Assembly: GCA_963811685.1 (NCBI GenBank) | Contig: CAWESK010000007.1 | Coordinates: 186,001-250,000 of the forward strand | DNA: 64,000 nt | Reading direction: 5' to 3' | Source of the DNA: CAIWHR01 sp963811685 | Lineage (GTDB): Bacteria > Pseudomonadota > Gammaproteobacteria > Burkholderiales > Casimicrobiaceae | In this document: positions 17,965 to 29,548 of the stretch, in pieces | Position numbering within the stretch: position 1 is the first letter of the stretch | How the letters are laid out: each line of letters starts with the position of its first letter | The notes under the pieces: model-generated | Seen by the model: only the letters and a program-made list of their open reading frames with translations | What the model was told of the DNA's origin: nothing | Databases searched by the model: none | Position numbers and translations under genes: made by a program

Positions 17965-18609
17965 ATGCAGACGATTCTCGTCGCCAATCCCAAGGGCGGC
18001 AGCGGCAAGACGACGGTGGCGACGAACGTCGCCGGATGGCTCGCCGGCAAGCGCCAGCGAGTCGCTCTCGCCGATCACGACCCCCAGCGCTCCGCGACCG
18101 AGTGGCTCGCGCGACGTCCGGCGCTGTTTCCGAAAATCGCCGGGCTCCCTGTCGATGCGACGAAGAAAGCGCTGAAGGACGTCGATCCGCAGTGGCTCGT
18201 CGTCGACACGCCCGCGGGGCTGCACGGCCCGGATCTGCGCGAGGCGCTGAACCACGCCGACGTCCTGCTGGTGCCGCTCGCGCCGTCGGCGTTCGACATG
18301 GCGGCGACCGCGCACTTCCTCGCCGCGATCGCGCACTACAAGGCGGTGAAGGAGGGCGACATCGCGATCGGCATCGTCGCCATGCGCGTCGATGCGCGCA
18401 CCCGCAGCGCGGCCGAGCTCGACGAGTTCCTGAAAGCCTTCGCGTTCCCGCTGGTCGCGCATCTTCGCGACACGCAGGTCTACGTGCATTGCGCGCGCGA
18501 CGGCGCGACGGTGTTCGACCTGCCGCGCTCGCGCGCCGAGCAGGACTGGGAGCAGTGGAAGCCGCTGACGCGCTGGATCGCACGGCAGGCTGCGCCGAAG
18601 TCCGGTTGA
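17965..18609 (+). CDS. Orphan ParA/MinD-family ATPase
   Basis: This 214-residue protein has a deviant Walker A motif KGGSGKTT (10-17), Walker A' DHDPQRSATEW (about 37-47) and VVDTPAG (about 78-84), so it is a short ParA-type P-loop ATPase. A strong GGAGGGG ribosome site lies before the ATG at 17965. No parB-like gene or visible parS array is near, so it is not part of a standard partition pair. Orphan members of this size often position protein clusters. A perfect hairpin follows directly and closes the transcription unit. Confidence 0.88.
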   Translation: MQTILVANPKGGSGKTTVATNVAGWLAGKRQRVALADHDPQRSATEWLARRPALFPKIAGLPVDATKKALKDVDPQWLVVDTPAGLHGPDLREALNHADVLLVPLAPSAFDMAATAHFLAAIAHYKAVKEGDIAIGIVAMRVDARTRSAAELDEFLKAFAFPLVAHLRDTQVYVHCARDGATVFDLPRSRAEQDWEQWKPLTRWIARQAAPKSG

Positions 18610-18630
18610 CGCGTCCGGCGTGCCGCAAAG

Positions 18631-18659
18631 CAAAACGCCGGCGCGAAGCCGGCGTTTTG
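18631..18659. terminator. Bidirectional terminator between parA-like gene and lipoprotein gene
   Basis: A perfect 12-base stem (CAAAACGCCGGC with its complement) encloses the five-base loop GCGAA. The stem's own A4 and T4 arms give a U-run on either strand. It lies 21 bases after the + strand stop and 19 bases beyond the minus-strand lipoprotein stop, so it can serve both converging genes. Confidence 0.85.
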
Positions 18660-18678
18660 GTTGCGGCGTGACGCTGGG

Positions 18679-18959
18679 TTACTTCTTCGGCGCCGAGTCG
18701 AGTCCTTCGGCGCCATCGAGTCGGCGGCCTTGTTGGCGTCCTTCGTCGCATCGGCGGCGCGGCGCACTGCGGCGGCGGCATCCTTCGAGGCGGCGGCAGC
18801 CTTGTCGGCGGCATCCTTGGCCGCGGCCTGGGCCTTCATCTGCGAGTCCTTGGCGGCAGCAGCAGCCTTGTCGGCGGCTTCCTTTCCGCTATCGCCGCAG
18901 GCGGCGAGGGTGATGGCGAGCGTGAACGCGGTCAAAAGGGCTACAAGGCGGGATTTCAT
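18679..18959 (-). CDS. Small Ala/Lys-rich lipoprotein, frame broken near 18700
   Basis: The ATG at 18959 begins a lipoprotein signal with lipobox LAAC (about residues 18-21). The mature part is made of degenerate AAxKA(A/K)DAA repeats, predicted to be a long charged helix. As printed, the frame runs past the hairpin into the antisense of the ParA gene. Shifting one base near 18693-18712 lets it end LDSAPKK at a TAA (18679-18681), just before the terminator, giving about 92 residues. The low-complexity helical composition resembles small outer-membrane or peptidoglycan-associated lipoproteins. No specific function is assigned. Confidence 0.6.
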
Positions 18960-19109
18960 CGTGAGAGCTCCTATGGAAGGTGGAAGGATAAATCAGCCGG
19001 ATCACGGGCCGGCCGAACGACCGGTTCGCGCTCGCGCATTTCATGCCAAGTGACTGACAAACGACAAGTATAACCCATTTTACGAGGACGGGAACACGCT
19101 TTCGGGCCC

Positions 19110-20024
19110 TCAAAGCAAGGGGACGGCAGGCTCGCCGTCGGCGGGCGGCACGATCGCCTGCCGCGGCCGCTCATGCCAGGCGAGCGCGACGCCGCTGCCG
19201 ACGATCACCGCCATCCCGAGTGCGGAAAAGCGGTCCGGCAACTGACCGAAGATGAGGTAGCCATAGGCGGTGGCCCAGAGCATCTGCAGGTAGGTGAAGG
19301 GCGTCAGCAGCGACGCCGGGGCCGCCTGGTAGGCGCCGATGATGAGCGCGTGGCCCAACCCGGCGAGCACGCCCAGGAGCAGGAACAGCGCGCCGTCGCT
19401 CGGCCCCGGCAGTCCTTCGATCGCCGCCCACGGCAGGAAGAGCGTGAGCCCGACGGTGCCGACGAGCGCGCTGTAGAAGAGCGTCGTGTGCTTGTCTTCG
19501 TCCGCGAGCTTGCGGGTCAGCAGATAGTAGAGAGCGTTGAACGTCGCGGTTGCAATGAGCAGCAGCACCGCAGGATGGAATACGGCCGAGCCCGGGCGCA
19601 GCACGATCAGGATGCCGATGAACCCCGTGATGGCCGTCGCCCAGCGCCAGCGATTCGGCCGCTCGCCGAGCAACGGCCCCGACAGCACGACGATGATCAT
19701 CGGCGCGAGATAGATGATCGCCGACGCCTCCGCGAGTGGCAGATAACGGAGCGCGGCGAAAAAGCAGAATGTCGCGACGAGCAGCAGCGACGAGCGGAAG
19801 AGCTGCAGCGGCAGCCGCCGCGTGCGCCAGAATCCCGTTCCGGCCCGGTGCCAGACGTAGGGCGTCACGACGAGCATCTGCCCCGCATAGCGCGCCCAGA
19901 CGACCAGGAACAGCGCGTGGTCGCGCACGAGCCATTTCGCCGTCGTATCGAGCGAGGTGAGGCAGAGCCCGGCGAAAAGGAACAGCGGCAGCGCGCGGCG
20001 CAGCGGATGCAACGTGTTCGGCAT
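19110..20024 (-). CDS. EamA/DMT-family permease
   Basis: This 304-residue inner-membrane protein has ten hydrophobic segments in two homologous EamA repeats (about 10-140 and 155-290). LRYLPLAEASAIIYLAPM in the first repeat is typical of the drug/metabolite transporter superfamily, as is FTYLQMLWATAYGYLIFG in the second. Members export amino acids, metabolites or drugs; this substrate is not predictable. It is on the same strand as acnA, which is upstream, but the acnA terminator-like hairpin at 20060-20087 probably separates it. The roughly 150 bases between its stop and the lipoprotein start hold nothing I can assign. Confidence 0.85.
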   Translation of the reverse strand: MPNTLHPLRRALPLFLFAGLCLTSLDTTAKWLVRDHALFLVVWARYAGQMLVVTPYVWHRAGTGFWRTRRLPLQLFRSSLLLVATFCFFAALRYLPLAEASAIIYLAPMIIVVLSGPLLGERPNRWRWATAITGFIGILIVLRPGSAVFHPAVLLLIATATFNALYYLLTRKLADEDKHTTLFYSALVGTVGLTLFLPWAAIEGLPGPSDGALFLLLGVLAGLGHALIIGAYQAAPASLLTPFTYLQMLWATAYGYLIFGQLPDRFSALGMAVIVGSGVALAWHERPRQAIVPPADGEPAVPLL

Positions 20025-20059
20025 GACCCTCGAACTGCGCGACGAGTGCGGAAATGAAA

Positions 20060-20087
20060 CGGGCCGGCAATCCGTGCTGCCGGCCCG
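20060..20087 (-). terminator. Terminator-like hairpin after acnA
   Basis: CGGGCCGGCA (20060-20069) and TGCCGGCCCG (20078-20087) form a perfect 10-base stem with an eight-base loop. On the minus strand it is followed by TTTCATTTCC, a modest U-rich tail. It lies 23 bases past the acnA stop and before the EamA gene, so it is the likely end of the long mdh-to-acnA transcript. Confidence 0.7.
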
Positions 20088-20109
20088 CGCGGGTAAGGGC
20101 TTAGGGCCC

Positions 20110-22952
<2,843 letters not shown>

Positions 22953-23012
22953 GTTCGTTCTCCGGGAAAAGGCGTCGTGCGGCGGTTCGGATTCGCGGTG
23001 CGCCGCGGGGGA

Positions 23013-23552
23013 CTATTTCTTCGGGGGAGCGCCCGGCGTGCCGGCTGCAGCGGCGCCCATCGTGCGCATGTTGATCCTGCGGCCGTCGGGCAGCGTGACG
23101 TCGCCCGCCTGCATCCCCGCGGGGCAGGCGCCGGTCCACTTCGCATCGATGACGGTGTTGCCCGATCCCATGCCCTGCATCGGCGGGTCGTACGACGACT
23201 TGACCTCCGTGTGATAGGCAGTGTCGCCGGTGAACGTCGTGACGGACGTCGATTTCATCGTCGACGTGCCGAACTTGCACTCGGCGCTGCCGTACACCTT
23301 GTTGCCGTCGCGCCGGATGTCGTTCTTCGAGCACATCGTCTTCATCGTGCCCATGCCCATGTCCATCATTTCCTTTTGCACCGCCGCGTCCATGCACATC
23401 TTGGTGCCCGCCATCTTCTGCGGCATTCCCTCGCGCGTCATCGTCGATTCCCACAGCCCCGGCTTCATCGAGGGGAAATCGATGGCCGCCGCGTTCGCCG
23501 CGCAAATGAGCAGCGCGCTACCCAGCAGCATGGCGTTGGCGTGATGTTTCAT
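23013..23552 (-). CDS. DUF3617 family secreted protein
   Basis: The protein has 179 residues from an ATG at 23552 preceded by GGAGA; an upstream in-frame codon is less likely because the signal peptide starts here. After the signal sequence (cleavage near ANAAA) come MKPGLWESTMTREGMPQ, the usual DUF3617 opening, and four cysteines probably paired in disulfides (CMDAAV, CSKND, CKFG, CPAG). DUF3617 proteins are common, periplasmic and uncharacterised. It lies in the mdh-prp-acnA operon, 66 bases after prpD and 60 before acnA. No metabolic role can be inferred from position alone. Confidence 0.85.
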   Translation of the reverse strand: MKHHANAMLLGSALLICAANAAAIDFPSMKPGLWESTMTREGMPQKMAGTKMCMDAAVQKEMMDMGMGTMKTMCSKNDIRRDGNKVYGSAECKFGTSTMKSTSVTTFTGDTAYHTEVKSSYDPPMQGMGSGNTVIDAKWTGACPAGMQAGDVTLPDGRRINMRTMGAAAAGTPGAPPKK

Positions 23553-23618
23553 CGTCATCTCCGTAAAGGGGAAAGCGGCCATTGTCGGCCGATGCAGCGC
23601 GCACGTAAACGGAATTCG

Positions 23619-25070
23619 TCAGATGGCATAGAGGTCGACGTACTCGTGGACGGGCATCGCCTCGAGCGACTTGCGATCGAGGCTCGCCGCGAGTATCGCC
23701 TCTTGCTGCTTCGCGGGAAAACGGCGCGCGAGGTTCGTGCGGAACTTCTCCACCAGCAACGGAATGCCTTCGCGGCGCCGCCGCTTGTGGCCGATCGGGT
23801 ACTCGACGACCACTTCCTTCAGTTTGCGGCCATCCTTGAATTCCACGGTCAGCGCATTGGCGATCGAGCGCTTCTGCGGATCGTGGTAGTCCTTCGTGAA
23901 CTGCGGGTCCTCGACGCAGTGGATCCGCTCGCGCAAGGCGTCGATGCGCGGGTCGGCGGCAACGCCGTCCTCGTAATCGCCGGCGGTAAGACGGCCGAAG
24001 AGGAGCGGCACCGCCACCATGTACTGGATGCAGTGGTCGCGGTCGGCCGGATTGGCGAGCGGCCCTTTCTTGTCGATGATCCGGATGCACGCTTCGTGCG
24101 TGCGGATCGTGATGCGCTTGATGTCGTCGGTCGACTTGCCCCCCTTGGCGAGCTCGCCATGCAACGTCATCGCGGCCTCGACCGCCGTCTGCGAATGGAA
24201 CTCGGCGGGGAAGCTGATCTTGAACAGCACATTCTCCATCACGTAGCTGCCGTAGGGGCGCTGGAACGCGAAAGGCTTGCCCTTGAAGAGAACGTCGTAG
24301 AACCCCCAGGTCTTCGCCGACAGCACCGACGGATACCCCATTTCGCCCGTCTTTGCGATCAACGCGAGCCGCACTGCGCGTGAGGTTGCATCCCCCGCGG
24401 CCCAGCTCTTGCGCGAGCCGGTGTTGGGCGCGTGGCGGTAGGTGCGCAGCGATTGCCCGTCGACGAAGGCGAGCGACACTGCGCTGATGATCTCGTCGCG
24501 CGTCAGGCCCAGCATTTGCGCGACCACCGCGGTGGAGGCGACCTTGACCAGCACGACGTGATCGAGTCCGACGCGGTTGAAGCTGTTCTCGAGCGCGATG
24601 ACGCCCTGGATTTCGTGCGCCTTGATCATCGCGGTCAGGACGTCCTTCATCGTCAGTGGCGCGCGGCCCGCGGCCACTGCGTTGCGCGACAGCCAGTCGG
24701 CGGTGGCAAGTATGCCGCCCAGATTGTCGGAGGGATGCCCCCATTCGGCGGCGAGCCACGTGTCGTTGAAATCGAGCCAGCGGATCATCGCGCCGATGTT
24801 GAACGCCGCCTGCACGGGGTCCAGCTGGAACGGCGTGCCGGGCACCTTCGCGCCGTGCGGAACGATGGTGCCGGGGACGATCGGGCCCAGGAGTTTCGTG
24901 CACGCCGGGTACGACAGCGCTTCGAGGCCACAGCCCAGTGTGTCGATGAGACAGTGGCGCGCGGTGTCGTACGCGAGCGTGCTGCGGATCGCGCGCTTCG
25001 AGACGTAGTCGGCGATGTCGACCAGGACCTGGTCGGGCTTGGGACGAATGTTGGAGATGGGTGCGGACAT
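23619..25070 (-). CDS. prpD: 2-methylcitrate dehydratase
   Basis: This 483-residue protein of the MmgE/PrpD family converts 2-methylcitrate to 2-methylaconitate in the methylcitrate cycle. Family stretches are WLDFNDTWLAAEWGHPSDN (about 98-116), KAHEIQGVIALENSFNR and GDATSRAVRLA. PYGSYVMENVLFKISFPAE and the C-terminal VVVEYPIGHKRRR complete the pattern. The length fits PrpD. It follows the lysozyme-inhibitor-like gene by 49 bases in the same operon as prpC and prpB. The downstream acnA probably completes the dehydration/hydration pair. Confidence 0.95.
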   Translation of the reverse strand: MSAPISNIRPKPDQVLVDIADYVSKRAIRSTLAYDTARHCLIDTLGCGLEALSYPACTKLLGPIVPGTIVPHGAKVPGTPFQLDPVQAAFNIGAMIRWLDFNDTWLAAEWGHPSDNLGGILATADWLSRNAVAAGRAPLTMKDVLTAMIKAHEIQGVIALENSFNRVGLDHVVLVKVASTAVVAQMLGLTRDEIISAVSLAFVDGQSLRTYRHAPNTGSRKSWAAGDATSRAVRLALIAKTGEMGYPSVLSAKTWGFYDVLFKGKPFAFQRPYGSYVMENVLFKISFPAEFHSQTAVEAAMTLHGELAKGGKSTDDIKRITIRTHEACIRIIDKKGPLANPADRDHCIQYMVAVPLLFGRLTAGDYEDGVAADPRIDALRERIHCVEDPQFTKDYHDPQKRSIANALTVEFKDGRKLKEVVVEYPIGHKRRRREGIPLLVEKFRTNLARRFPAKQQEAILAASLDRKSLEAMPVHEYVDLYAI

Positions 25071-25119
25071 GGGGCGTGGCGAAAGGGCGTGGGTGGTGAA
25101 CGGGTGGTAAGCCGCGGCG

Positions 25120-25455
25120 TCAGGCTTCGACGCAGCCCGTCAAGAGCGGGCGGTTGGTGCTGAGTCTGCTGAGCGTGCCGCCGGCGCCCTTGCTCCACCA
25201 TTCGAGGCTCGCGAGCGCATTGACGTACCGCGCACCCGAGCCGGCGCGGGCCGGATGCAGCAGCACCGTACGGCCTTCCCACGTGATGCGGATTGGCGTG
25301 GCGCGGGCGTCGCGGAATGCGGGATAGCCCACGGCGAGCCAATGGTCTCCGTGGCACCGATACGTGACGACGAATGGCGCATCGCCGCGCTGCGCGGCGG
25401 GCGCGACGGTCGACCATGCCGTGACCAGCGCAAGGAGGATCGACGCTCGTTTCAT
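25120..25455 (-). CDS. MliC-like lysozyme inhibitor family secreted protein
   Basis: This 111-residue protein has a signal peptide (hydrophobic 4-17, cleavage near APAAQ). Its small beta-barrel-like mature domain carries VTYRCHG, the RTVLLHPARAGSGARYVN strand and EWWSKGAGGTL, the pattern of MliC/PliC inhibitors of C-type lysozyme. A conserved C-terminal Cys (LLTGC) could pair with the YRC cysteine. No lipobox is seen, so it would be periplasmic or secreted. Its ATG overlaps the prpC stop by ATGA, so it is translated from the metabolic operon, which is an odd place for an envelope-defence gene. Confidence 0.7.
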   Translation of the reverse strand: MKRASILLALVTAWSTVAPAAQRGDAPFVVTYRCHGDHWLAVGYPAFRDARATPIRITWEGRTVLLHPARAGSGARYVNALASLEWWSKGAGGTLSRLSTNRPLLTGCVEA

Positions 25456-26606
25456 GCGCGGTCCTTGAGCGGCACGAACGTCTGGCTGTCCGGCCCGATG
25501 TAGTTCGCCGAGGGGCGGATGATCTTGCCGTCCTGGCGCTGCTCGATGACATGGGCCGACCAGCCGGTCGCGCGGGAGATCACGAACAGCGGCGTGAACA
25601 TCGCGGTGGGGACGCCCATCATGTGGTAACTGACAGCGGAAAACCAGTCGAGGTTCGCGAACATCTTCTTGGCTTCGGCCATGACCGCTTCGATCCGCGC
25701 GGCGATGTCGAACATCTTGAGGCTGCCCGCATCCTGCGACAGCGCGCGCGCGACTTCCTTGATGATCTCGTTGCGCGGATCGGCGATCGTGTACACCGGA
25801 TGACCGAAGCCGATGATCACTTCCTTGCTCTCGATCCGGCGGCGAATGTCGGCTTCCGCCTCGTCCTGCGTGTCGTAGCGCTTCTGCGTCTCGAACGAGA
25901 ACTCGTTGGCGCCGCCGTGCTTCGGGCCGCGCAATGCGCCGATGGCGCCGGTGATCGCCGAGTAGAGGTCGGCGCCGGTGCCCGCGATCACCCGTGCGGC
26001 GAATGTCGACGCGTTGAACTCGTGCTCGGCGTAGAGGTTGAGCGAGGTGTGCATCGCGCGCACCCACAGCGGCTTCGGCGCCGTTCCATGAAGAAGGTGC
26101 AGGAAGTGGCCGCCGATCGAATCGTCGTCGGTCTCGACCTCGATCCGCTTGCCGTTGTGGCTCCAGTGATACCAGTACAGCAGCATCGAGCCCAGCGAGG
26201 CGATCAGCCGGTCGGCGATGTCGCGCGCGCCCGGGGTCGCGTGATCGTCCTTTTCGGGGAGCACCGTGCCGAGCGCGGAGACGCCGGTGCGCATCACGTC
26301 CATCGGATGCGCCGCCGCCGGGATGCGCTCCAGGATTTCCTTCACCGGCTCGGGAAGGCCGCGCAGGCTGCGAAGCTTCGCCTTGTAGCCTCGGAGCTCG
26401 GCAGAGGTCGGCAGCTTGCCATGCACCAGCAGGTGGGCGATTTCCTCGAACTCGCACGTTTGCGCGATGTCGAGGATGTCGTAGCCGCGATAGGCGAGGT
26501 CGTTGCCGGTGCGGCCGACGGTGCACAGCGCCGTGTTGCCCGCGGTGACGCCGGAGAGCGCGACCGACTTCTTGGCTTTCGGGGCGGCGGTGACGTTTTC
26601 GTTCAT
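25452..26606 (-). CDS. prpC: 2-methylcitrate synthase
   Basis: This 384-residue citrate-synthase family enzyme condenses propionyl-CoA with oxaloacetate. It has LAYRGYDILDIAQTCEFEE (about 38-56), LRGPKHGGANEFSFE with a catalytic His, IIGFGHPVYTIADPRNE with the second His, and FTPLFVISRATGWSAH containing the CoA/oxaloacetate-binding Arg. It is shorter than the gltA product and clearly of the PrpC type. The ATG at 26606 has GGAGAG at good distance, so an in-frame TTG 12 bases upstream is ignored. It lies between prpB and the MliC-like gene. Confidence 0.94.
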   Translation of the reverse strand: MNENVTAAPKAKKSVALSGVTAGNTALCTVGRTGNDLAYRGYDILDIAQTCEFEEIAHLLVHGKLPTSAELRGYKAKLRSLRGLPEPVKEILERIPAAAHPMDVMRTGVSALGTVLPEKDDHATPGARDIADRLIASLGSMLLYWYHWSHNGKRIEVETDDDSIGGHFLHLLHGTAPKPLWVRAMHTSLNLYAEHEFNASTFAARVIAGTGADLYSAITGAIGALRGPKHGGANEFSFETQKRYDTQDEAEADIRRRIESKEVIIGFGHPVYTIADPRNEIIKEVARALSQDAGSLKMFDIAARIEAVMAEAKKMFANLDWFSAVSYHMMGVPTAMFTPLFVISRATGWSAHVIEQRQDGKIIRPSANYIGPDSQTFVPLKDRA

Positions 26607-26645
26607 TGCGCTCTCCAAAGGATCAATGCGGGGACGGCCCGCCGG

Positions 26646-27530
26646 TCATTTCTTCGTCGCGAACAACTGATCCAGCTTTTCCTCGTACGCGTGGTACCCG
26701 AGGCAGTCGTAGAGCTCGGCGCGCGTCTGCATCGTGTCGACGACGGCACTCTGCGTGCCGTCGCGGCGCAGCGCTTCGTAGACGTTGCGCGCCGCCTTGT
26801 TCATCGCCCGAAACGCCGACAGCGGGTACAGCGCGATGGCGACGTCGGCGCCGCGGAGCTCGTCCAGGGTGAAGAGCGGCGTTGCGCCGAACTCGGTGAT
26901 GTTGGCGAGGATCGGAACCTTGACCGCGGCGGCGAACGCCTTGTACATCGCGAGCTCCGTGATCGCTTCCGGAAAGATCATGTCGGCGCCGGCGGCAACG
27001 CAGGCGCCCGCGCGATCGATCGCCGCCTGCAGGCCTTCGACGGCGAGCGCGTCGGTGCGCGCCATGATGACGAAGTCGGGATCGGTCCGGGCGTCGACCG
27101 CCGCCTTGATCCGATCGACCATCTCCGCCGCGGAGACGAGCTCCTTGCCCGGCCGGTGGCCACAACGCTTGGCGCCGACCTGATCCTCGATATGGACCGC
27201 CGCAGCCCCAAACTTGATCATCGATCTCACCGTCCGCGCGACGTTGAACGCCGAGGCCCCGAAGCCGGTGTCGACATCGACGAGGAGCGGCAGCGCGGAG
27301 GCGTCGGTGATCCGGCGGACGTCGGTCAGCACGTCGTCCAGGTTGCTGATGCCAAGATCGGGGACGCCCAGCGAGCCCGCGGCGACGCCGCCGCCGGAAA
27401 GGTAGAGCGCCTTGTAGCCCGCGCGCTCCGCGAGGATCGCGTGATAGGCGCAGACGGCGCCCGGAACCTGCAGCGGGCGCTCGGCGGCGAGGGCGGCGCG
27501 AAACTTCGCGCCGGCGGAGAGCGTGCTCAT
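26646..27530 (-). CDS. prpB: 2-methylisocitrate lyase
   Basis: This 294-residue member of the isocitrate-lyase/PEP-mutase family cleaves 2-methylisocitrate to pyruvate and succinate. Seen are ALYLSGGGVAAGSLG, the metal-binding VDVDTGFG, HIEDQV and the active-site loop KRCGHRPGKELV. The later MIFPEAITELAMYK and ITEFGATPLF also fit PrpB. Its ATG overlaps the CitE-like stop (ATGA), showing translational coupling. The product succinate enters the TCA enzymes encoded across the divergent promoter. Confidence 0.95.
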   Translation of the reverse strand: MSTLSAGAKFRAALAAERPLQVPGAVCAYHAILAERAGYKALYLSGGGVAAGSLGVPDLGISNLDDVLTDVRRITDASALPLLVDVDTGFGASAFNVARTVRSMIKFGAAAVHIEDQVGAKRCGHRPGKELVSAAEMVDRIKAAVDARTDPDFVIMARTDALAVEGLQAAIDRAGACVAAGADMIFPEAITELAMYKAFAAAVKVPILANITEFGATPLFTLDELRGADVAIALYPLSAFRAMNKAARNVYEALRRDGTQSAVVDTMQTRAELYDCLGYHAYEEKLDQLFATKK

Positions 27531-28525
27531 CGCGCGTCGCCGAAGAAGGCCGCCGCGGCCGGCGGAAGCGGCGCGCCGGCGGCGCGCGCCTGCTGCAGCA
27601 CCGACCAGCAGTAGCGATACGACGCGCGGTCGTGCAAGGCATCGCCGACCCGGATCGGCGCCCAGTCGGCTCCCTGTGCCGCCGCGAGCACCGCACTCGC
27701 CGATTCGATTTCCTCGGCCGCAGGCTGCATCGCGCGCAGGATCGGCTCGATCTGCGACGGGTGGATGCTCCACATGCGCAGGAAGCCGAATTCGGTGCGC
27801 GCGCGTCGCGCGTCGGAGTAAACGATCGCCGCATCGTCGAGCGCACGCGTGACGCCATGCGTCGGCACCACCGCATGCGCGAGGGCGGCGGCCGTGGTTT
27901 CGCACTTGGCGCGCCGCAGGAGCGGGTGGTCGAATTGCCCGGGGCTGTCCATTGCGGCAGCGGCAATCGCGCCGCGATGCGCACTCACGAAATCCATCGT
28001 CCCGAAATCGAGACTGACGACACCGGGAAGCGCGGCGATCTCCCAGGCGTCGCGCACCGCGCCGTGGGTCTCGATCATCACGCTCACCGGGATCTCGCGA
28101 CCAAGTCCACGACGCGCGGTTTCCAGCGCCAGCCGGTCGAGAAAGCACTGCACGTCGGCCGTCGATTCGGGCTTCGGGCAGGTCAGAAAAGCGAGCCGGT
28201 CCCCGGCTTCACCGACCAGGATCGCGAGCTCCTCGACGGCGGCAGGATGATGGACGTCGTGGACGCGCGCGCCGACGCGGCCGAAGCGGTTGGCCTCGCC
28301 CGCGATCAACGCGGCCATTGCGCGCGCGTGCGAGAGCTCAGCGCCGACCGGCGCGCCGTCCTCGCAGTCGGTGGAGATGTCGAACACCGGCCCGCGCTCG
28401 GCTTGCAGCGCGAGCGCCTTTTCGATGAACTTCGCCCGTCCCGCGTAATGGACGCACGCCGGAAGCACCGGCAGCGACCGTTCGTTGCCCCAGAGCGCCG
28501 CTTGCGGGGAGAGGCGGGCGGTCAT
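27527..28525 (-). CDS. HpcH/HpaI aldolase / CitE-like CoA-ester lyase
   Basis: This 332-residue TIM-barrel protein of the citrate-lyase beta-subunit family has FDISTDCEDGAP (about 48-59), the metal/CoA-binding VSVMIETHGAV (about 147-157), LDFGTMDFVSAHRG and the MWSIHPSQIEPI signature. Relatives cleave malyl-, citramalyl- or related CoA esters, or act as single-subunit lyases. No citD/citF genes are nearby, so it is not part of citrate lyase. It is the second gene of the mdh operon and is coupled to prpB. A role in a side branch of propionate or acetyl-CoA metabolism is plausible but unproven. Confidence 0.85.
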   Translation of the reverse strand: MTARLSPQAALWGNERSLPVLPACVHYAGRAKFIEKALALQAERGPVFDISTDCEDGAPVGAELSHARAMAALIAGEANRFGRVGARVHDVHHPAAVEELAILVGEAGDRLAFLTCPKPESTADVQCFLDRLALETARRGLGREIPVSVMIETHGAVRDAWEIAALPGVVSLDFGTMDFVSAHRGAIAAAAMDSPGQFDHPLLRRAKCETTAAALAHAVVPTHGVTRALDDAAIVYSDARRARTEFGFLRMWSIHPSQIEPILRAMQPAAEEIESASAVLAAAQGADWAPIRVGDALHDRASYRYCWSVLQQARAAGAPLPPAAAAFFGDAR

Positions 28526-28561
28526 GCGCGATAAGCGCCGGTCGTCATGAGCGTCGCGCGC

Positions 28562-29548
28562 TCAGGAAAGCATTGACGCAACACCTGCGCGCTCTTCCTC
28601 GAGTTCCTTCAGCGTCGCGTCCATCTTCTCGCGCGAAAAGCCGTCGATCTCGAGGTTGGCGACACGCGTGTACTCGCCGTCCGCCGTCGTGACCGGCACG
28701 CCGTACATGACGTCCGCGGGAATCCCGTAGCTGCCGTCGGAGGGAACGCCCATGGTCACCCATTTTCCGTCGCTGCCGAGGAGCCAGTCGCGGATGTGAT
28801 CGATCGCCGCGTTGGCGGCGGAGGCCGCCGACGACAGACCGCGCGCCTCGATGATCGCCGCGCCGCGCTTGCCCACGGTCGGGATGAATACGGTGCGGTT
28901 CCACGTGTCGTCGTCGATCAGCGCCTTCAGCGATTGGCCGCCCACCGTGGCGAAGCGGTAGTCGGGATACATCGTCGGCGAGTGGTTGCCCCAGACGATG
29001 AGCTTTTCGATGGCGCCCACCGGCTTGCCGCTCTTGGCGGCGAGCTGCGACAGTGCCCGGTTGTGATCGAGGCGCAGCATCGCGGTGAAATTCTTCTTCG
29101 GCAGCGACGGCGCCGACTTCATCGCGATATAGGCATTGGTGTTCGCCGGATTGCCGACGACCAGCACCTTGACGCCGCGGCTTGCCACCTTGTCCAGCGC
29201 CTTGCCTTGGGCGACGAAGATCTTCGCGTTCTCGAGCAGCAGATCCTTGCGCTCCATCCCGGGACCGCGCGGCCGGGCGCCGACGAGCAGCGCGACGTCG
29301 GCATCCTTGAACGCAGCTTCGGGGTCGGCCGTGCCCTGCATCCCCGCAATCAGCGGAAACGCGCAGTCCTCGACCTCCATCATCACCCCCTTCAACGCCG
29401 CCTGCGCCTTGTCGAGCGGCAACTCGAGGAGCTGCAGGATCACCGGCTGGTCCTCCCCCAGCATCTCGCCGGCGGCGATCCGGTAGAGGAGGCTGTAGCC
29501 GATCTGGCCTGCGGCGCCGGTGACGGTGACACGAAGGGGTTTTTTCAT
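28562..29548 (-). CDS. mdh: Malate dehydrogenase
   Basis: This 328-residue NAD-dependent enzyme has the Rossmann motif TGAAGQIGYSLLYRIAAGEM (about 10-29). PRGPGMERKDLL carries the substrate-binding arginines, VVGNPANTNAY follows, and the catalytic His lies in VIWGNHSPTMYPD (here IVWGNHSPTMYPD). It oxidises malate to oxaloacetate, the substrate of both gltA and prpC products. The ATG at 29548 has GAGGAA upstream. It is the first gene of an eight-gene leftward operon driven by a strong promoter at 29711-29740. Confidence 0.96.
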   Translation of the reverse strand: MKKPLRVTVTGAAGQIGYSLLYRIAAGEMLGEDQPVILQLLELPLDKAQAALKGVMMEVEDCAFPLIAGMQGTADPEAAFKDADVALLVGARPRGPGMERKDLLLENAKIFVAQGKALDKVASRGVKVLVVGNPANTNAYIAMKSAPSLPKKNFTAMLRLDHNRALSQLAAKSGKPVGAIEKLIVWGNHSPTMYPDYRFATVGGQSLKALIDDDTWNRTVFIPTVGKRGAAIIEARGLSSAASAANAAIDHIRDWLLGSDGKWVTMGVPSDGSYGIPADVMYGVPVTTADGEYTRVANLEIDGFSREKMDATLKELEEERAGVASMLS

